Shown here piece after piece: positions 42,736-54,182 of a stretch of DNA of 64,000 nucleotides. Position 1 is the first letter of the stretch. Every line of letters starts with the position of its first letter. The position numbers and the translations under genes were made by a program. The notes under the pieces were generated by a model. It was not told where the DNA came from. It saw nothing but the letters and a program-made list of their open reading frames with translations, and searched no databases. Source of the DNA: Asparagopsis taxiformis (lineage: Eukaryota; Rhodophyta; Florideophyceae; Bonnemaisoniales; Bonnemaisoniaceae); NCBI GenBank assembly GCA_030407315.1, contig JALQPE010002008.1, positions 115,763-179,762 on the forward strand, given 5' to 3'.

Positions 42736-45138
42736 ATGAATTACGCTGTGTCGAATTCCAGCGCGTCGCCCAGGCAACCGTTGCCAACGTCAGCGGACGC
42801 CGAAGCCGACGTGGCCTTGTCAGCAGAAGCGATCTTCGCGACTGATCGATCTATCCCGCCGGATATCGAGGCGATCGGCCAGCTACCACGTACGGTAAGC
42901 CCGTTTGAGTCCGTGAGTATGGACCCCGCAACGCGCGGTCAGCTCAACGAAGGGAACGTGACTCCCACGGCACTACGTGTAGTGTACGAAGACCTTCGAG
43001 GTCACATCGAAAGGGCGAGCGACGCGGCCGTCGACGAAGCCGTAAGGCAGAGACTCGGAGTCTCGGAGCACGAAGCTCGTGCGTTACGTGAACGCTCAGC
43101 GACCCTCGAACGGGAAAACGAAGATTTACGAAACCGCCTCTCCGCCGTGGAGGGAAGACTCGACTCGTTTGTCGTAGTATTCAACGAAATCGTCGCCGGA
43201 CGTTCCGCTCCGCCGAGCGGAAGCGATCCGAATTACGAAGGCTCGCGCGCCTATAACTCGCAATCCTCCCCGGCCGTTCCGGGAGGATACCCACCAACAC
43301 CCGGTCCGACGACCCCGACAACGTACGGAAGGGGGGCGACAGTGCAACGAGCCATCGCCCACCCCGACGAGACGCCACGAAGGCAATTACGTTTTAACGA
43401 CACGCCAGACCACGCGCGGTCGGCGGACGCAGCACGTGCTGCGCAATTCGATACGAGAGCTCCCCCGCCACGTGAGACGTACATTCCGTGGCTGGGTACG
43501 TTCGGCACGACGGACACGCGAGTCCACGAAAACGAACGTGCCGACGCGGTACGCTTACCAGGGAACGCCCTCGGACCCGTTTGCCACGCGTTGGCAGAGC
43601 ACACGACAATGCTCGACGCATTTGCGAACGTGGTGTCGTACCGCATGTACCGACTTAACGATGTACGTGAACATCTCTACGTGAACGAGAGTCAAAGCGT
43701 ACATAAGCTCAAACGTGAGCTGGAGGGACTTTTCCCTACGTTAAAGCCGTTCTCCGGCCGGAATCCGATTACGTTACTCGGATTCCTCGCCCAAATACGT
43801 GATGGGTTCAGCACACTCGGAGTGTGCGAGGGAGTGGCAGTACGTGCGCTGCACTTCTTCCTCGACGGGGACGCCCGACGGTTCTACGATTCCCAGTGTA
43901 CGACTGGTGTGATCACGACTGATCCGACGAAGAGGTTCTCGTGGCCTCACGTAATCAACGCGTTGATCAAACGATACCTGCAAGACGACGTGCTGCAGGA
44001 GGCCTACGAAAAGGTCACGATGATCACGCAGAGTCCTAACGAGGACGAGAATCAGTACGCTGATAGACTCGACACCGCCACGCGGGCGTGTAACTACGTG
44101 TTTACGGACCGACTCCTCGTTCACCACTACGTACGTGGTTTGCTGCCCTCGACACGGGCAGCCGTGACGGAACGACTCCGGTCACTCCCCGAACGAGAGA
44201 GGAACGACCTCACCGTTGTGAGACGATTGGCGACGGCCGAAGGAACGACCTTCCGTGCACGTACGGCAGCTGTCGCGTCAGCCGCGAAACCGAAAGTGCG
44301 GTTTCCGGTGAAGCCTACGTTGGCTATTTCCGACCACGAGTCGAGGAAGTTCGCGGACTACGATGAGTCCGCGTACTTACGTAACGAACGGGCTAGCGAG
44401 CCCAGTTACCACGATGGTAACCCGAACATCCCCGCGAGGGACGACGACGACGTGTCGCTCGCTGCGGTTCACGTTGCCGAGAATTTGGAGGCGATCCTCT
44501 TCACGAACGGGCCGCCGCCCAACGATACGAAAACGGCAAACGAAAAGCCGGACGAGCTCGAAGCTCGATTGAACCGTCCATGCGAGGACGTGCCGAAGCT
44601 CACGAGCGAGCAGACGCAATTGGCGCACTCCGTAATCCCGAATGATTACTGGACGCTGTCGTGTTGGTCATGCCGCGAAGATGGCCACTCGACGTTCACG
44701 TGTCCGCGTCTGACGCCAGATCAACGGATCTTTTTCGCGTACAAGTACTACCTCTTCCACGTGAAGAGCAACCCACGTCAGGCTGAGTACTTCCGCCAAC
44801 GAATGGCTAAACGTAACCAGGAACGACCTGGCGAGCGAGGGAACGTGACCCCGCGGAGGTACGGCACGCCGCCTACGATACTCCGAAACCCCAATCGTGA
44901 CGGGGGAAGGCCCTTCGACAGGCGCCGCGGCGATTTTCGTAATGACCGACGTGACCCCCGCCCGTGGGCGAACGAACGGAATGGCCAGCGTAATGGCCGC
45001 AGCGGAGTCTACGTGACGACCTCCGCTGACGAAACGCCACTCGAGGCGGAAACGAGTCACGATGACGAACGAGCTTCGTGGGCTCACGACGACAACGTGT
45101 CGAACGGCCCCGCGCCGGGAAACGACCAGGCGATGTAG
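42736..45138 (+). CDS. gag: Chromovirus Gag polyprotein
   Basis: An intact 800-codon frame with ATG start. Residues of about 110-145 form a coiled coil (EHEARALRERSATLERENEDL). The capsid-type retrotrans-gag domain spans roughly residues 325-500: LFPTLKPFSGRNPITLLGFL, VRALHFFLDGDARRFYDSQC, VINALIKRYLQDDVLQEAY and ENQYADRLDTATRACNYVF. A CCHC zinc knuckle, CWSCREDGHSTFTC (C-x2-C-x4-H-x4-C), is near residue 640. An Arg/Asn/Gly-rich nucleic-acid-binding tail follows. It forms the virus-like particle and packages RNA. It is in the same frame as the protease start, but a stop and about 315 bases lie between. Confidence 0.9.
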   Translation: MNYAVSNSSASPRQPLPTSADAEADVALSAEAIFATDRSIPPDIEAIGQLPRTVSPFESVSMDPATRGQLNEGNVTPTALRVVYEDLRGHIERASDAAVDEAVRQRLGVSEHEARALRERSATLERENEDLRNRLSAVEGRLDSFVVVFNEIVAGRSAPPSGSDPNYEGSRAYNSQSSPAVPGGYPPTPGPTTPTTYGRGATVQRAIAHPDETPRRQLRFNDTPDHARSADAARAAQFDTRAPPPRETYIPWLGTFGTTDTRVHENERADAVRLPGNALGPVCHALAEHTTMLDAFANVVSYRMYRLNDVREHLYVNESQSVHKLKRELEGLFPTLKPFSGRNPITLLGFLAQIRDGFSTLGVCEGVAVRALHFFLDGDARRFYDSQCTTGVITTDPTKRFSWPHVINALIKRYLQDDVLQEAYEKVTMITQSPNEDENQYADRLDTATRACNYVFTDRLLVHHYVRGLLPSTRAAVTERLRSLPERERNDLTVVRRLATAEGTTFRARTAAVASAAKPKVRFPVKPTLAISDHESRKFADYDESAYLRNERASEPSYHDGNPNIPARDDDDVSLAAVHVAENLEAILFTNGPPPNDTKTANEKPDELEARLNRPCEDVPKLTSEQTQLAHSVIPNDYWTLSCWSCREDGHSTFTCPRLTPDQRIFFAYKYYLFHVKSNPRQAEYFRQRMAKRNQERPGERGNVTPRRYGTPPTILRNPNRDGGRPFDRRRGDFRNDRRDPRPWANERNGQRNGRSGVYVTTSADETPLEAETSHDDERASWAHDDNVSNGPAPGNDQAM

Positions 45139-45473
45139 GTCACGAGCCACCCACATCGCCTGAACCCTTACGTAAAAGGGGGACGACCGACGTCGATGAT
45201 TGGTCCTCCGCAGGCTCACCGATGAACGAGAGCTACGTAAAGCTCACGGCCGCGAAGGCCAACTCGAGTCACACGACACCCGACGTGGGGGAAGAAACGA
45301 AGTCCGACGGGACGAACGAACCTCACACGAAGAGGAAGCCTCGCAGACGAGCGAGACGCGCTACCCGGAAGCACGACGCTTCCGAGCGCGAGAAAGCCAA
45401 ACACGGCTTATACGAAGCGTGTCGACGCAAAAGAAGCCATACGGGCTCACACGATGAAGCGACGAACCGCTAG
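45078..45473 (+). other. Basic linker reading frame bridging gag and pol
   Basis: This 131-codon frame overlaps the last 61 bases of gag and the first 20 of pol, in the -1 frame relative to gag. It encodes a polar then strongly basic sequence (KRKPRRRARRATRKHD). Its codon choice (ACG, AAC, GAA) is like that of gag and pol. It may be the true Gag-Pol linker, reached by frameshifting, or be put out of frame by a lost base. Confidence 0.45.
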
Positions 45474-48400
45474 CGAAGACGTAGACCGCGCGCCGGTCAG
45501 GACCGAACCGTTGGTCCTCGACGGGCATACGTGCCTACTTGCGTCGAAGCATTATATCGTATCCGGAACGATCGGACTAGACCTCAACGTGATGAGGGCG
45601 ATTACCATCGCGATGGATACGTGCAGCGGCTACAACTTGATACGAACAAGTTTACTACCCTACGACTGGGTCGACCGCTGTCTACGTGACGAAGAGCTGC
45701 CGAAGCTCGGAGACGCCAACGGGCGACGTTTGCCTATCGAAGGCGCCATCCTGCTTCGTGTCAGGCTGGGGAACTCGCTGTTCCGCGTAAAATTCTTCGT
45801 AGCCAACACGCTGGCTGTCCCCGTTATAATGGGCACGTCGTTCATGTCGAAGCATGTCGATGCTATACGCTGTCGAGCGCAGACAATCGACCTCCATCGG
45901 GGGGATACGATACCCATTATCGCGGAGGGCGATACGACGACTCCGTACGAGGAGGGGGAGGAGACGAATCCAAACGTGGAGCCCCCGAAACGCCGCGAGC
46001 GTAACGCGGCCTCGAATAGGCCGAGCCGAACGTTCTCGGTTCGCCTGACGAAGTACACGCGTGTACCGGCGATGTCGCAACGGACCGTCAACGTGACGAC
46101 GGATGCGACCGGACTCGTGTTCCTCGAACCGAAAGCGTCGGTGCAATTCCGGCATGGGCTGCGCATAGCCAACGGAGTGGTCGACGTAGGACCGAGAGAG
46201 ACGTTCTCTATCATCGTGTCGAACTTCACGAAGAAGGACCGCGAATTGCCGAAAGGCGCAACGATTGCGTACGCGGTACGCTCCCCGCTGGGAATCGTCC
46301 CACTCAAGCGTGAGGGCGGCGAAGCCCTCGCGAAGGTCTTGAACCTACCGCTAGTCGACGCGACGACACGGACGAATACGAACGGGTTGGGCGACGAAAC
46401 GCCAGACCCGTTGGTCAACGAAAAGGGGAACGACCCCGCCACGGATTGGCAGTCGACAATCGATTTGTCGCACCTCGACGACGAGGATTTACGAAAGCGC
46501 ATCAACGAGATGCTAGCTACACATTCGTCAATGTGGACGAGCGGACGCCTCGGCGAAATCAATGCTACGGAGCATCGAATCGAACTCGAACCGGGCACGC
46601 GGCCCATACGTTCAATGCCCTATCGTCAGGGTCCGGCTTTACGTACGATAGCCGAGGAGCAGATCACGAAGATGCTCAACGAAGGGGTTATCGAACCCGC
46701 GTCCAGCGAATGGGCGTCACCAATCGTGTTGGTGCCGAAGAAGGACGGATCCTTACGTTCTGTGTCGACTACAGACGTTTGAACGCGAAAACGATCGCTG
46801 ATTCGTACCCGCTTCCTCGTATGGAAGACTGCCTTGATTCGTGGGCGACGCCGCCATCTTCACGACACTCGATTGTAACGCCGGTTACTGGCAAGTGCCC
46901 GTCTCCGCCGAGGACCGTGATAAGACAACGTTTACGTCTTTCATGGGAACGTATCGCTACGTGCGAATGCCATTCGGGCTACGAAATGCCCCCGCTACGT
47001 TTCAGCGGACGTTGGACATCATCCTCTCCGGAGTACGCTGGCAATCGTGCCTGGTCTACTTAGACGACGTAATCGTCTTTTCGAAAGACCTCGAGTCTCA
47101 CCTGGGTCACGTTGACCAGGTGCTTTCCCTGCTACGCGCAGCGGGAGTAACGTTAAAGCTCACGAAGTGCTCGTTCTTTCAACCACGAGTTGACTACCTG
47201 GGGCACGTGATTACCCCAGGGAAGCTGCACGTCGCAGCTCGGAACAAGGAAGCCTTTCGTACGGCTACGTTCCCACGCGACAAGACGCAATGTCGATCGT
47301 TTTTGGGCGCGGCCAACGTTTACCGCCGTTTCGTAAAGGCGTATGCCGAGATCGCTCGGCCACTCAACACGATGTTGAAGAAGGACGCTTCCCCCGATTG
47401 GACGAACCCAACGGACTCGCAAACGAATGCGTTCGAAACGTTGAAGACAATACTGGTGTCGCCACCAGTATTGCACCTTCCGAAGGCGGGACGTCCGTTC
47501 ATGATCGATACGACGACGCGTCGGCGTATCAGCTGGGAGCTACGTTGCTCCAGCAGCAAAACGAAGATAAGCCCAACGAATGGGTGCCGATTGGGTACTG
47601 GTCGAAGACCCTTAACGAAACCGAACGCGGTTACTCGGCAACGGAGCGCGAGTGCTACTCCGTCGTTTGGGCGATAACGTCGCTCCGACCCTACGTAGAG
47701 GGTCAACGATTTACCGTACGTACGGACCACGAAGCCTTACGTTGGCTGATGACGTTAACGGACGCGTCCGGACGACTACTACGATGGAGGCTACGCGTTG
47801 CCGAATTCGATTTCGAAGTCACGTACAGGCCTGGGCGCGTGCACCAGGTACCTGACGCTTTATCACGTGTGATATCTACGTACGACGACGGTCGACCCGT
47901 CGACGATGACGTACCATCGTACGGGGACGCGGTACTCGTGACGACTCGCAGTCGGCGACAACCCACACGAAATGGGCAAGGACGAACGACGTCCGTACGT
48001 AAAAAGGCAACGAATGCCAGGGGTCACGACGACCCGTCGAACGAGACTCGTGATGAACGAACATCAGCCACGACGGCTGGCCACGATGGCCTCGAGTTCA
48101 ACCGCGACGCGTCGCTCGATGACGTTCTTGACGAGGACCGGATTTCCTCGACGAACAGCGCGCTGCTGAAGACGATTCGGCACGCGTGCCACGCTGACGT
48201 TCAGCTTCCCATTACGAGGGACGAGCTTATCGAAGCTCAACGCGAGGACGCGTTCTGTCAAACGATACTGACACGACAGTCCGAGACGCAGGACGCTGCA
48301 TTCTTCGAAGGCCACGATGGCCTACTCCGACGCCGGAACCCTCACGATGAGGAACGTACGCAAATCGTTGTGCCGGCTTCGTTACGGCCGCGGCTGCTGG

Positions 48401-49663
48401 AGTTAACGCACCACCACGTCCTCGCTGGACATCCCGGGCAAACGCGTATGTACTATACCCTACGGAGGACGTACTACTGGCCCGCGATGGCCGCCGACAT
48501 CCACGCAACGGTACGAAACTGCGTTGGATGTGCGAAGAACCGCGTGAAGCTTCGCAAACGGACGAACCCGTTACGTTTATTCCCGGCCACGGAGCCGCTG
48601 CGAGACCTATGTATCGACATACTAGGTCCGCTGACGAAGACCACGCGTGGCAACCGATTTATTCTCGTGATAACGGACCGCTTCACGAAGCTAACAGAGT
48701 CGTACCTCTACGTAATATCGATTCCGCCAACGTGGCGAGCGCGTTCGTCAACGCATGGGTCTTCTCGTATGGACCCCCACGGACGCTCATAAGCGATAAC
48801 GGAAAGCAGTTCGCTGCTAAGTTCTTCCAGCGCGTCGTCTGCAACGAGATTGGCGTAACGAACGTCTTCACGTCGACGTACCACCCCCAAACGAACGGGC
48901 AGGTGGAGCGCTACAACAGGACGATCCTGGCGATGCTGCGCAATTACGTGAACGAAAACCAGAACGACTGGGATCGATACGCATCGGCGTTAACGTTTGC
49001 GTACAACACGCATGTGCATTCGAGCACGGGCACGACGCCCTTCGACTTGATTCTCACGAATCCACCGCCACCGTTGGCGCTACACACGTCGGTAACGAAC
49101 CGCGAACTACCCGACGGGGGAGGACGAGCCACTTACGTTCGTGAGCTCGCCACAACGATGGATAACGCGTATCGAACGCTGAAGGCCGCGCAGGCACGTT
49201 ATAAACGAAATTTCGACAAACGAGTCCGTGTCTCGAATCGAAACATCCGCGCGGGAGAATACGTATTCATCGACCCGACGGACGGGACCACGAAGGGCAC
49301 GAAGCTCGGCAACCACGCGTTGGGACCGTTCCGCGTACTACGTAACGACGTACGAACGTTCGTCATCCAACGAGGAGACGTAGTTGAACGTGTCAACTCG
49401 GACCGCGTTGCGTACGCGCCAACGCCGGCGAACGCGCCCCCGCCGGAGCCATACGATGCCACCGAGGCAGACCTCGACAAGAACCGCGACGGTCCGGCGT
49501 ATGTAGTAGACGATCTACTGAACCATCGCGTAAACGATGACGGACCCTAGACTTCCTCGTGAAGTGGGTCGGGTATCGTAACCCTACGTGGGAACCCCGC
49601 CGGAACGTATCTGAAGAGAGCGTCTCTCGATACTTCGCACGCGTGCGACGAGCAACAACGTGA
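45454..49663 (+). pseudogene. pol: Chromovirus Pol polyprotein with five frame breaks (PR-RT-RH-INT-chromodomain)
   Basis: Protease: IAMDTCSGYNLI near 45615. Reverse transcriptase: VLVPKKDGS, FCVDYRRLNAKTIADSYPLPR, FTTLDCNAGYWQVPV, PFGLRNAPATFQR and the catalytic YLDDVIVFS. RNase H: DASAYQLGATL, TERECYSVVWAI and RTDHEALRWL. Integrase: zinc finger (H-x3-H ... NCVGCAKN), catalytic Asp in CIDILGPL, Asp in ISDNGKQF, Glu in HPQTNGQVERYNR. A chromodomain follows in a shifted frame: YVVDDLLNHRV then FLVKWVGYRNPTWEPRRNV. Frame changes are near 46755, 46840, 47515, 48690 and 49547, all in the same direction and each explicable by one missing base in a short homopolymer. All catalytic residues I know to look for are present except for the altered protease triplet. 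Confidence 0.88.
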
Positions 49664-51953
49664 AAGGCCACGACGGCCCCCGAAAACGCACGCGAGCGTC
49701 GGGTTAAGCGCACGCGTGCGCGACGTTGCACGATGCAACAAAGGCGACGAGCCGCACGAACGAGAAGCGAAGGCACAACGAGTGGCCGGGACGTCCACCC
49801 TTGCGTTGGGGGGGCGCGGTGCGTGCTAGAGCCGTCGCTCTTTTCGTTTTTCGACACCATACGTTGGTGGAGGCACGAGCGCCAACGAAAGATTGGACGA
49901 CGAGTCCACGCGCGGACAATTCACACGATGTGAAGAGCCACGACTGGCTCGACAGCGTTGACCAGTCCGTGCGGGCAAAGGTGACGACACCACGGGCCAC
50001 GGACGGACAACACGTCAGATTTTCGCGCGAAAAATTATACGTGGGCCAGCGGGCCATGGACGCACGGTACGAAAAATCGGGCCGATTACAGTGCGTTAAT
50101 CCGGCCAAATCTCGGGACACGCGTGCCCCGAAAATTTCGTAATTTCGGCATATCACGTGAGCCATCGTACGTCCCCGTGGACAACCGCTGACAACGAGTC
50201 GCATCGACCAACGAGGTCAACGCCAAACAGCTCGCGAGCTAACGGCTACGTGACGCCGGAAGGCGGAGAGAAACGACGTAGGACGGACGCGTCCCTGCGA
50301 AGATGGCAACGGCCTCATTACGAAACATCCCGCACGAAGCGGAACGAAGCTATACGTTAGCTGACGAATTAGACCAACGGGTCTCAGCGCACGAAGCGCG
50401 CGAGTAAAGCGTGCGAACGACGAGCCAACGAGGCCGCGACGAAGGACGGCGAACCGTATCGCCATCGTGAGGCACGACGCCGAACGCGGTAGCCACGTAC
50501 GGCAACCACGGAATGACACAGCGGTGTCCTGCCACGCGGGCATAACGAACGACGCGCGGAAGCGAAAAGCCCGCCGGCCAGTCGAACGCACGTAACGAAA
50601 CACGAATACGCAACGGCGTACAAGCTGGTAGCCAACGTAAACGGCACAGCTGAAGGCAACAAGCCGACGAAAAGTTGGCTCACGTAACAGCCTCAAACGC
50701 CCGCGGGCATGCGAAACGACTTCGTCAATCGCGTCCCCGTCGGGTTCGCAAGTCGAATGAACGAATACGCAACGGCGTAAAGGGCGAGCATTACGTATGC
50801 CCAGGTGCACGTCGCACCACATAACGAACGAGCTAACGAAACGCTCCTCGGACGCCGCGGCGAACGACGCCGCCACGCGAAACGGACTAGCGCAGCGATT
50901 GCGCCACCGGCTAACGTGAAGCCGCGGGAACGTGAAGCGCGACGGCGCTAACGGTGTTAAAGGCCATACGAAAAGCCAAGCCCGCGGCAAAAACGTTGTC
51001 TACGGAACTGCGACGCACCACGACGCACTGCCGCGTACACGCAACGGCGTGAAACGTCAAGCCAACTCACGCGCGAGTCAGCCTGACGCTTAGCGAATTT
51101 TCCGTCCAGCTCTTCGGAGCAAATTAAAATTGGCACCGACGTGCTACGTGCCAGAGAGCTCGAATGCTCAACGAAATCGACACCCGACGGGGTTATCCGC
51201 ACGAGGAACGACGGCGGAAACGAATTCCGAGATAGTTACAAAATGATAACGCCACTGGCCAACGTGAAGCCGCGGCAACGCGAAGCGCGACGGCGCTAAT
51301 GACGTCAACGGCTATACGAAAAGCCAAGCCCGCCGGCCACCACGTCGTCAACGAAACCGCAACGTACTGCGACGAATTACTGCGTACACGCCGCGGCGTA
51401 GAACGTCAAACCGACTCACGCGCACGTCGGTCTGACGTTCGACGAATTTCCGCCCAAGCTCATCGGAGCAAAATTAAAATTGGCACCGATGTGCTACGCG
51501 CTTAGGAGCTCGAATGCTCAACGAAATGCGACACCCGACGGGGTTATTCGAACGAGAAACGACGGCGAAAACGATTCCTGAGTTAGTTACTAAATGATAC
51601 GCACGCCAACGGGCTCTAAGACGAGGTAACGTACCACTCGCAGTGAAAAGCCGCCGCTACGCGCCGCCGCTTTGCCGAATAATTGCGTGTGATACGAACC
51701 TGCCAACGGGCACGCGCCGCCGCGAACTCGAACCACGGGCTACGTAAGCCATACGACACCCGACGGGGTAGACGCCACAACAAAAAAATTGTGGGAGGGG
51801 CTTAACGCTAAACCCTCCTCTCTGCAGACGACCTGCCAAACGCAAATTACGAAGCTCAACGGAGCCATGCGATTACGCAAAGAAACAAGACGAAGTTTAC
51901 GAAGCAATACGATGCTAGAGCCGACGTGGCCTACGAACTAACCTAGGAACGAC
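49664..51953 (+). other. Extra 3' region of the chromovirus, apparently non-coding
   Basis: These 2.3 kb follow pol. Only shadow frames are present on either strand. The base pattern (ACG/CGT-rich, many short hairpins) is that of the rest of the element. It contains the tandem duplication listed separately. Confidence 0.6.
50904..51601 (+). repeat. Tandem duplication of a ~350-bp unit
   Basis: Copies at about 50904-51251 and 51252-51601 stand head to tail. Both start CTGGC/CCGGC-YAACGTGAAGCCGCGG and contain AAATTAAAATTGGCACCGA, GAGCTCGAATGCTCAACGAA and CACCCGACGGGGTTAT. They differ by scattered substitutions and a few small indels, so the duplication is older than the insertion of this copy. 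Confidence 0.85.
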
Positions 51954-54182
51954 CTAGTAGCGACGAGAACGCTTGCCCGCAGGGTTACGGACCAGGGCCT
52001 TCGCGCGGCTATCGTGGCTGCGGCTGCGAGTGGGCTGAACGAAGCCCGGCGCGTACGGATCGACGGTCTGCGTGACCACGGGGGCTCGCTCGCGACGAGA
52101 CGCGGGATCCCTAGCGTAAGGATCCGCAGTCCCGTGACTGCGCGTATCGAAGGGCGCGCCGGAGCGGGGGTCGCGTGGCAGGTACGCCGCTGCGTGACCA
52201 TACCCGACGGGGTCGCCGAAGCCGCCGCCACTCGCGTAACCGTACGGTTCATTACGAACGCCAACGGGCGGCGCGTAACTACGAGTCGCCGCGGCGAGAC
52301 GCTCCGAAATCGCGCGTTCCGTTGCCAAGCGGGCAGTCAGGTCCAACGTCTGGGCCCTGAACTCTTCGGCTGCGCGAGCCACGGACGATGATGGGGAACG
52401 GATAACCCAGCCGTCCGCACGAGGCGGAGCGGACATCGACGTACCGAGAAGCCGACGGGCATCCTCATCGGAGACGCGGTCGTCCAGGCTCACGAAGCGT
52501 GGCGCGCGTTCGGCCGGCGTGGCCACATTCGGACGACCGACCTGGGCAACGTTGCCCCCTTCCGTAGCCTCGCGTGGCACGACCTCTCGAGGATCCGGCG
52601 CACGCGGCGCTTCGTTTGATGGCCACGACGGCCCAGAACAGAACGCGTCCCTCGGGGGCGCTCGTTGCCCCCGAGGCCGCCGAAATAACCGGCACGATTG
52701 CCACGACGGCGTTCGGAACGGGAAGCGACCCGCGGCACGTAAGCCCCATCGCTACGAACGGAGACGAACTCCTGGTTATCGCCGCTTGCGTAATCGGGAC
52801 GTATAACCCGATACTCCGGCCCCAACGCAAGGGCGCCGCGAACCTCAGCCAACGCGCTGGTGACGGAGACAAACGTGTCGGAACCGTCAACCGGGATTGC
52901 ACGAAGCATCTCGTAATCGGCCAGGAAGTCCAACGTGGACTCCGGCAGTAGGCACGCGCGCCCGAACACACGACGTTCCACGAATAGCGAGCACGCGAGC
53001 ATCGCTGCGTGTTCGATGTCCACGGCCATAGGAAACGTTCCTTCACGGGGGCAGGCGCGTCCTTCACGGCATCGTGTGAAAATATGTACCACGCGTGGTA
53101 ATAACGTGGACGACCCACGGGGTACGGAAACTCCTCGACTACTTCCGGCAACGGCGGGAAGTAGAGCTCGCTCGGGACGACCCACGGAGCTGACGCGTGC
53201 GACACACGATAAGTCGTCCGCGTTCACGTGGCGGAGAGCGAAGTGGTCATCGTACGACACGACGCTTTTGGAGATGACGCTCAACGAAAGAGCAGTCTTC
53301 CATTCGGGCACGTTGCCTTTCGGAAAGTGTCCGCGGACATACGAATACGGACGACACCGAGATGAACGGCGGTTCCTCGGGCGTCCCCTTCCATAAGTAT
53401 GCGTCCATACGGTCGACGTAGATCGCGTCGTTGACGTCACGCAACCACGAGCGGTCGCAACGTATCGACGCCGGGATCTGGTAACGTTCCGATCCCGGCG
53501 GCCCGTTGGCGAAACGACGCCCGGCTGCTCGCCCCCACGTATCTTCGGCGGAACGCATATAGTCGACGACCGCGCGGGCGTCCAGACGATCTCTGGCCAA
53601 CGTGGCGAGATCGTCATCCGTGATACCCACCGGGGCAACGCAGCCCACGCGTGGGTCAGGACGCCTACGTTTAGCGCCGCACGCCACGTGAGGCGGTGCC
53701 GACTGTCCCAACGGGGTCACCACCCTCCGGCGAGGGGTCCTGGCGAGGAGAACGCGGCGAGCCATCACGACGAGGCACGCCGTGCGGGCCGCCGCCACAG
53801 CACGACGCGAACGAGCGGCCGCTGCCATCGCGGCTACACCCATCGAAGGGGCCGCGGCATCCGGAATGATGGGTGACGAATTCCCCGAGTCGGACGCCGT
53901 TGCGTCATCATCACGTGGGGCGACGGCCCTAGCAGCCTCGGCAGGCGTCACGGAAGCCACTAGGCGAGACGGAGCCATGGCGGGCGAGACGAAGGCGACG
54001 GCCTGCGAAGCAACGGCTTCTCCCGCCCTAACGGATGGGGCGGGCGCGACGGACGCTTCCGTCGCTGGCGGCGCACCGGCCCCGACGAGGGAGGGAGCGC
54101 CCTGCGAAGGGTTTCTCGCTCCACCTCCAGCAGAGCCGGCGGGCCGCGGGGTGTTAGCATCGGTACTGCGAGTCGTAACCAT
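51954..54182 (-). pseudogene. Antisense reading frame of the chromovirus, unknown product, several frame breaks
   Basis: Reading the minus strand, an ATG at 54182 (MVTTRSTDANTPRPAG) opens an Ala/Pro-rich part, then a more ordered part (DDDLATLARDRLDARAVVDYM, RRFANGPPGSERYQIPASI, WLRDVNDAIYVDRMDAYLW). After frame changes it continues with FPKGNVPEWKTALSLSVISK, PSELYFPPLPEVVEEFPYPV, YYHAWYIFSHDAVKDAPAP and MAVDIEHAAMLACSLFVERR. It ends with LDDRVSDEDARRLLG, a helical block (AAEEFRAQTLDLTARLATERA) and a basic end at 51954. Changes lie near 53350, 53190, 53040 and 52650. I do not recognise a family. Extra antisense frames are known from some giant plant gypsy elements. Confidence 0.55.

Noticed and set aside
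46755..49547. Programmed frameshifting in pol
   Set aside because: Five shifts at unrelated sites inside conserved domains cannot all be programmed. Lost bases explain them better.
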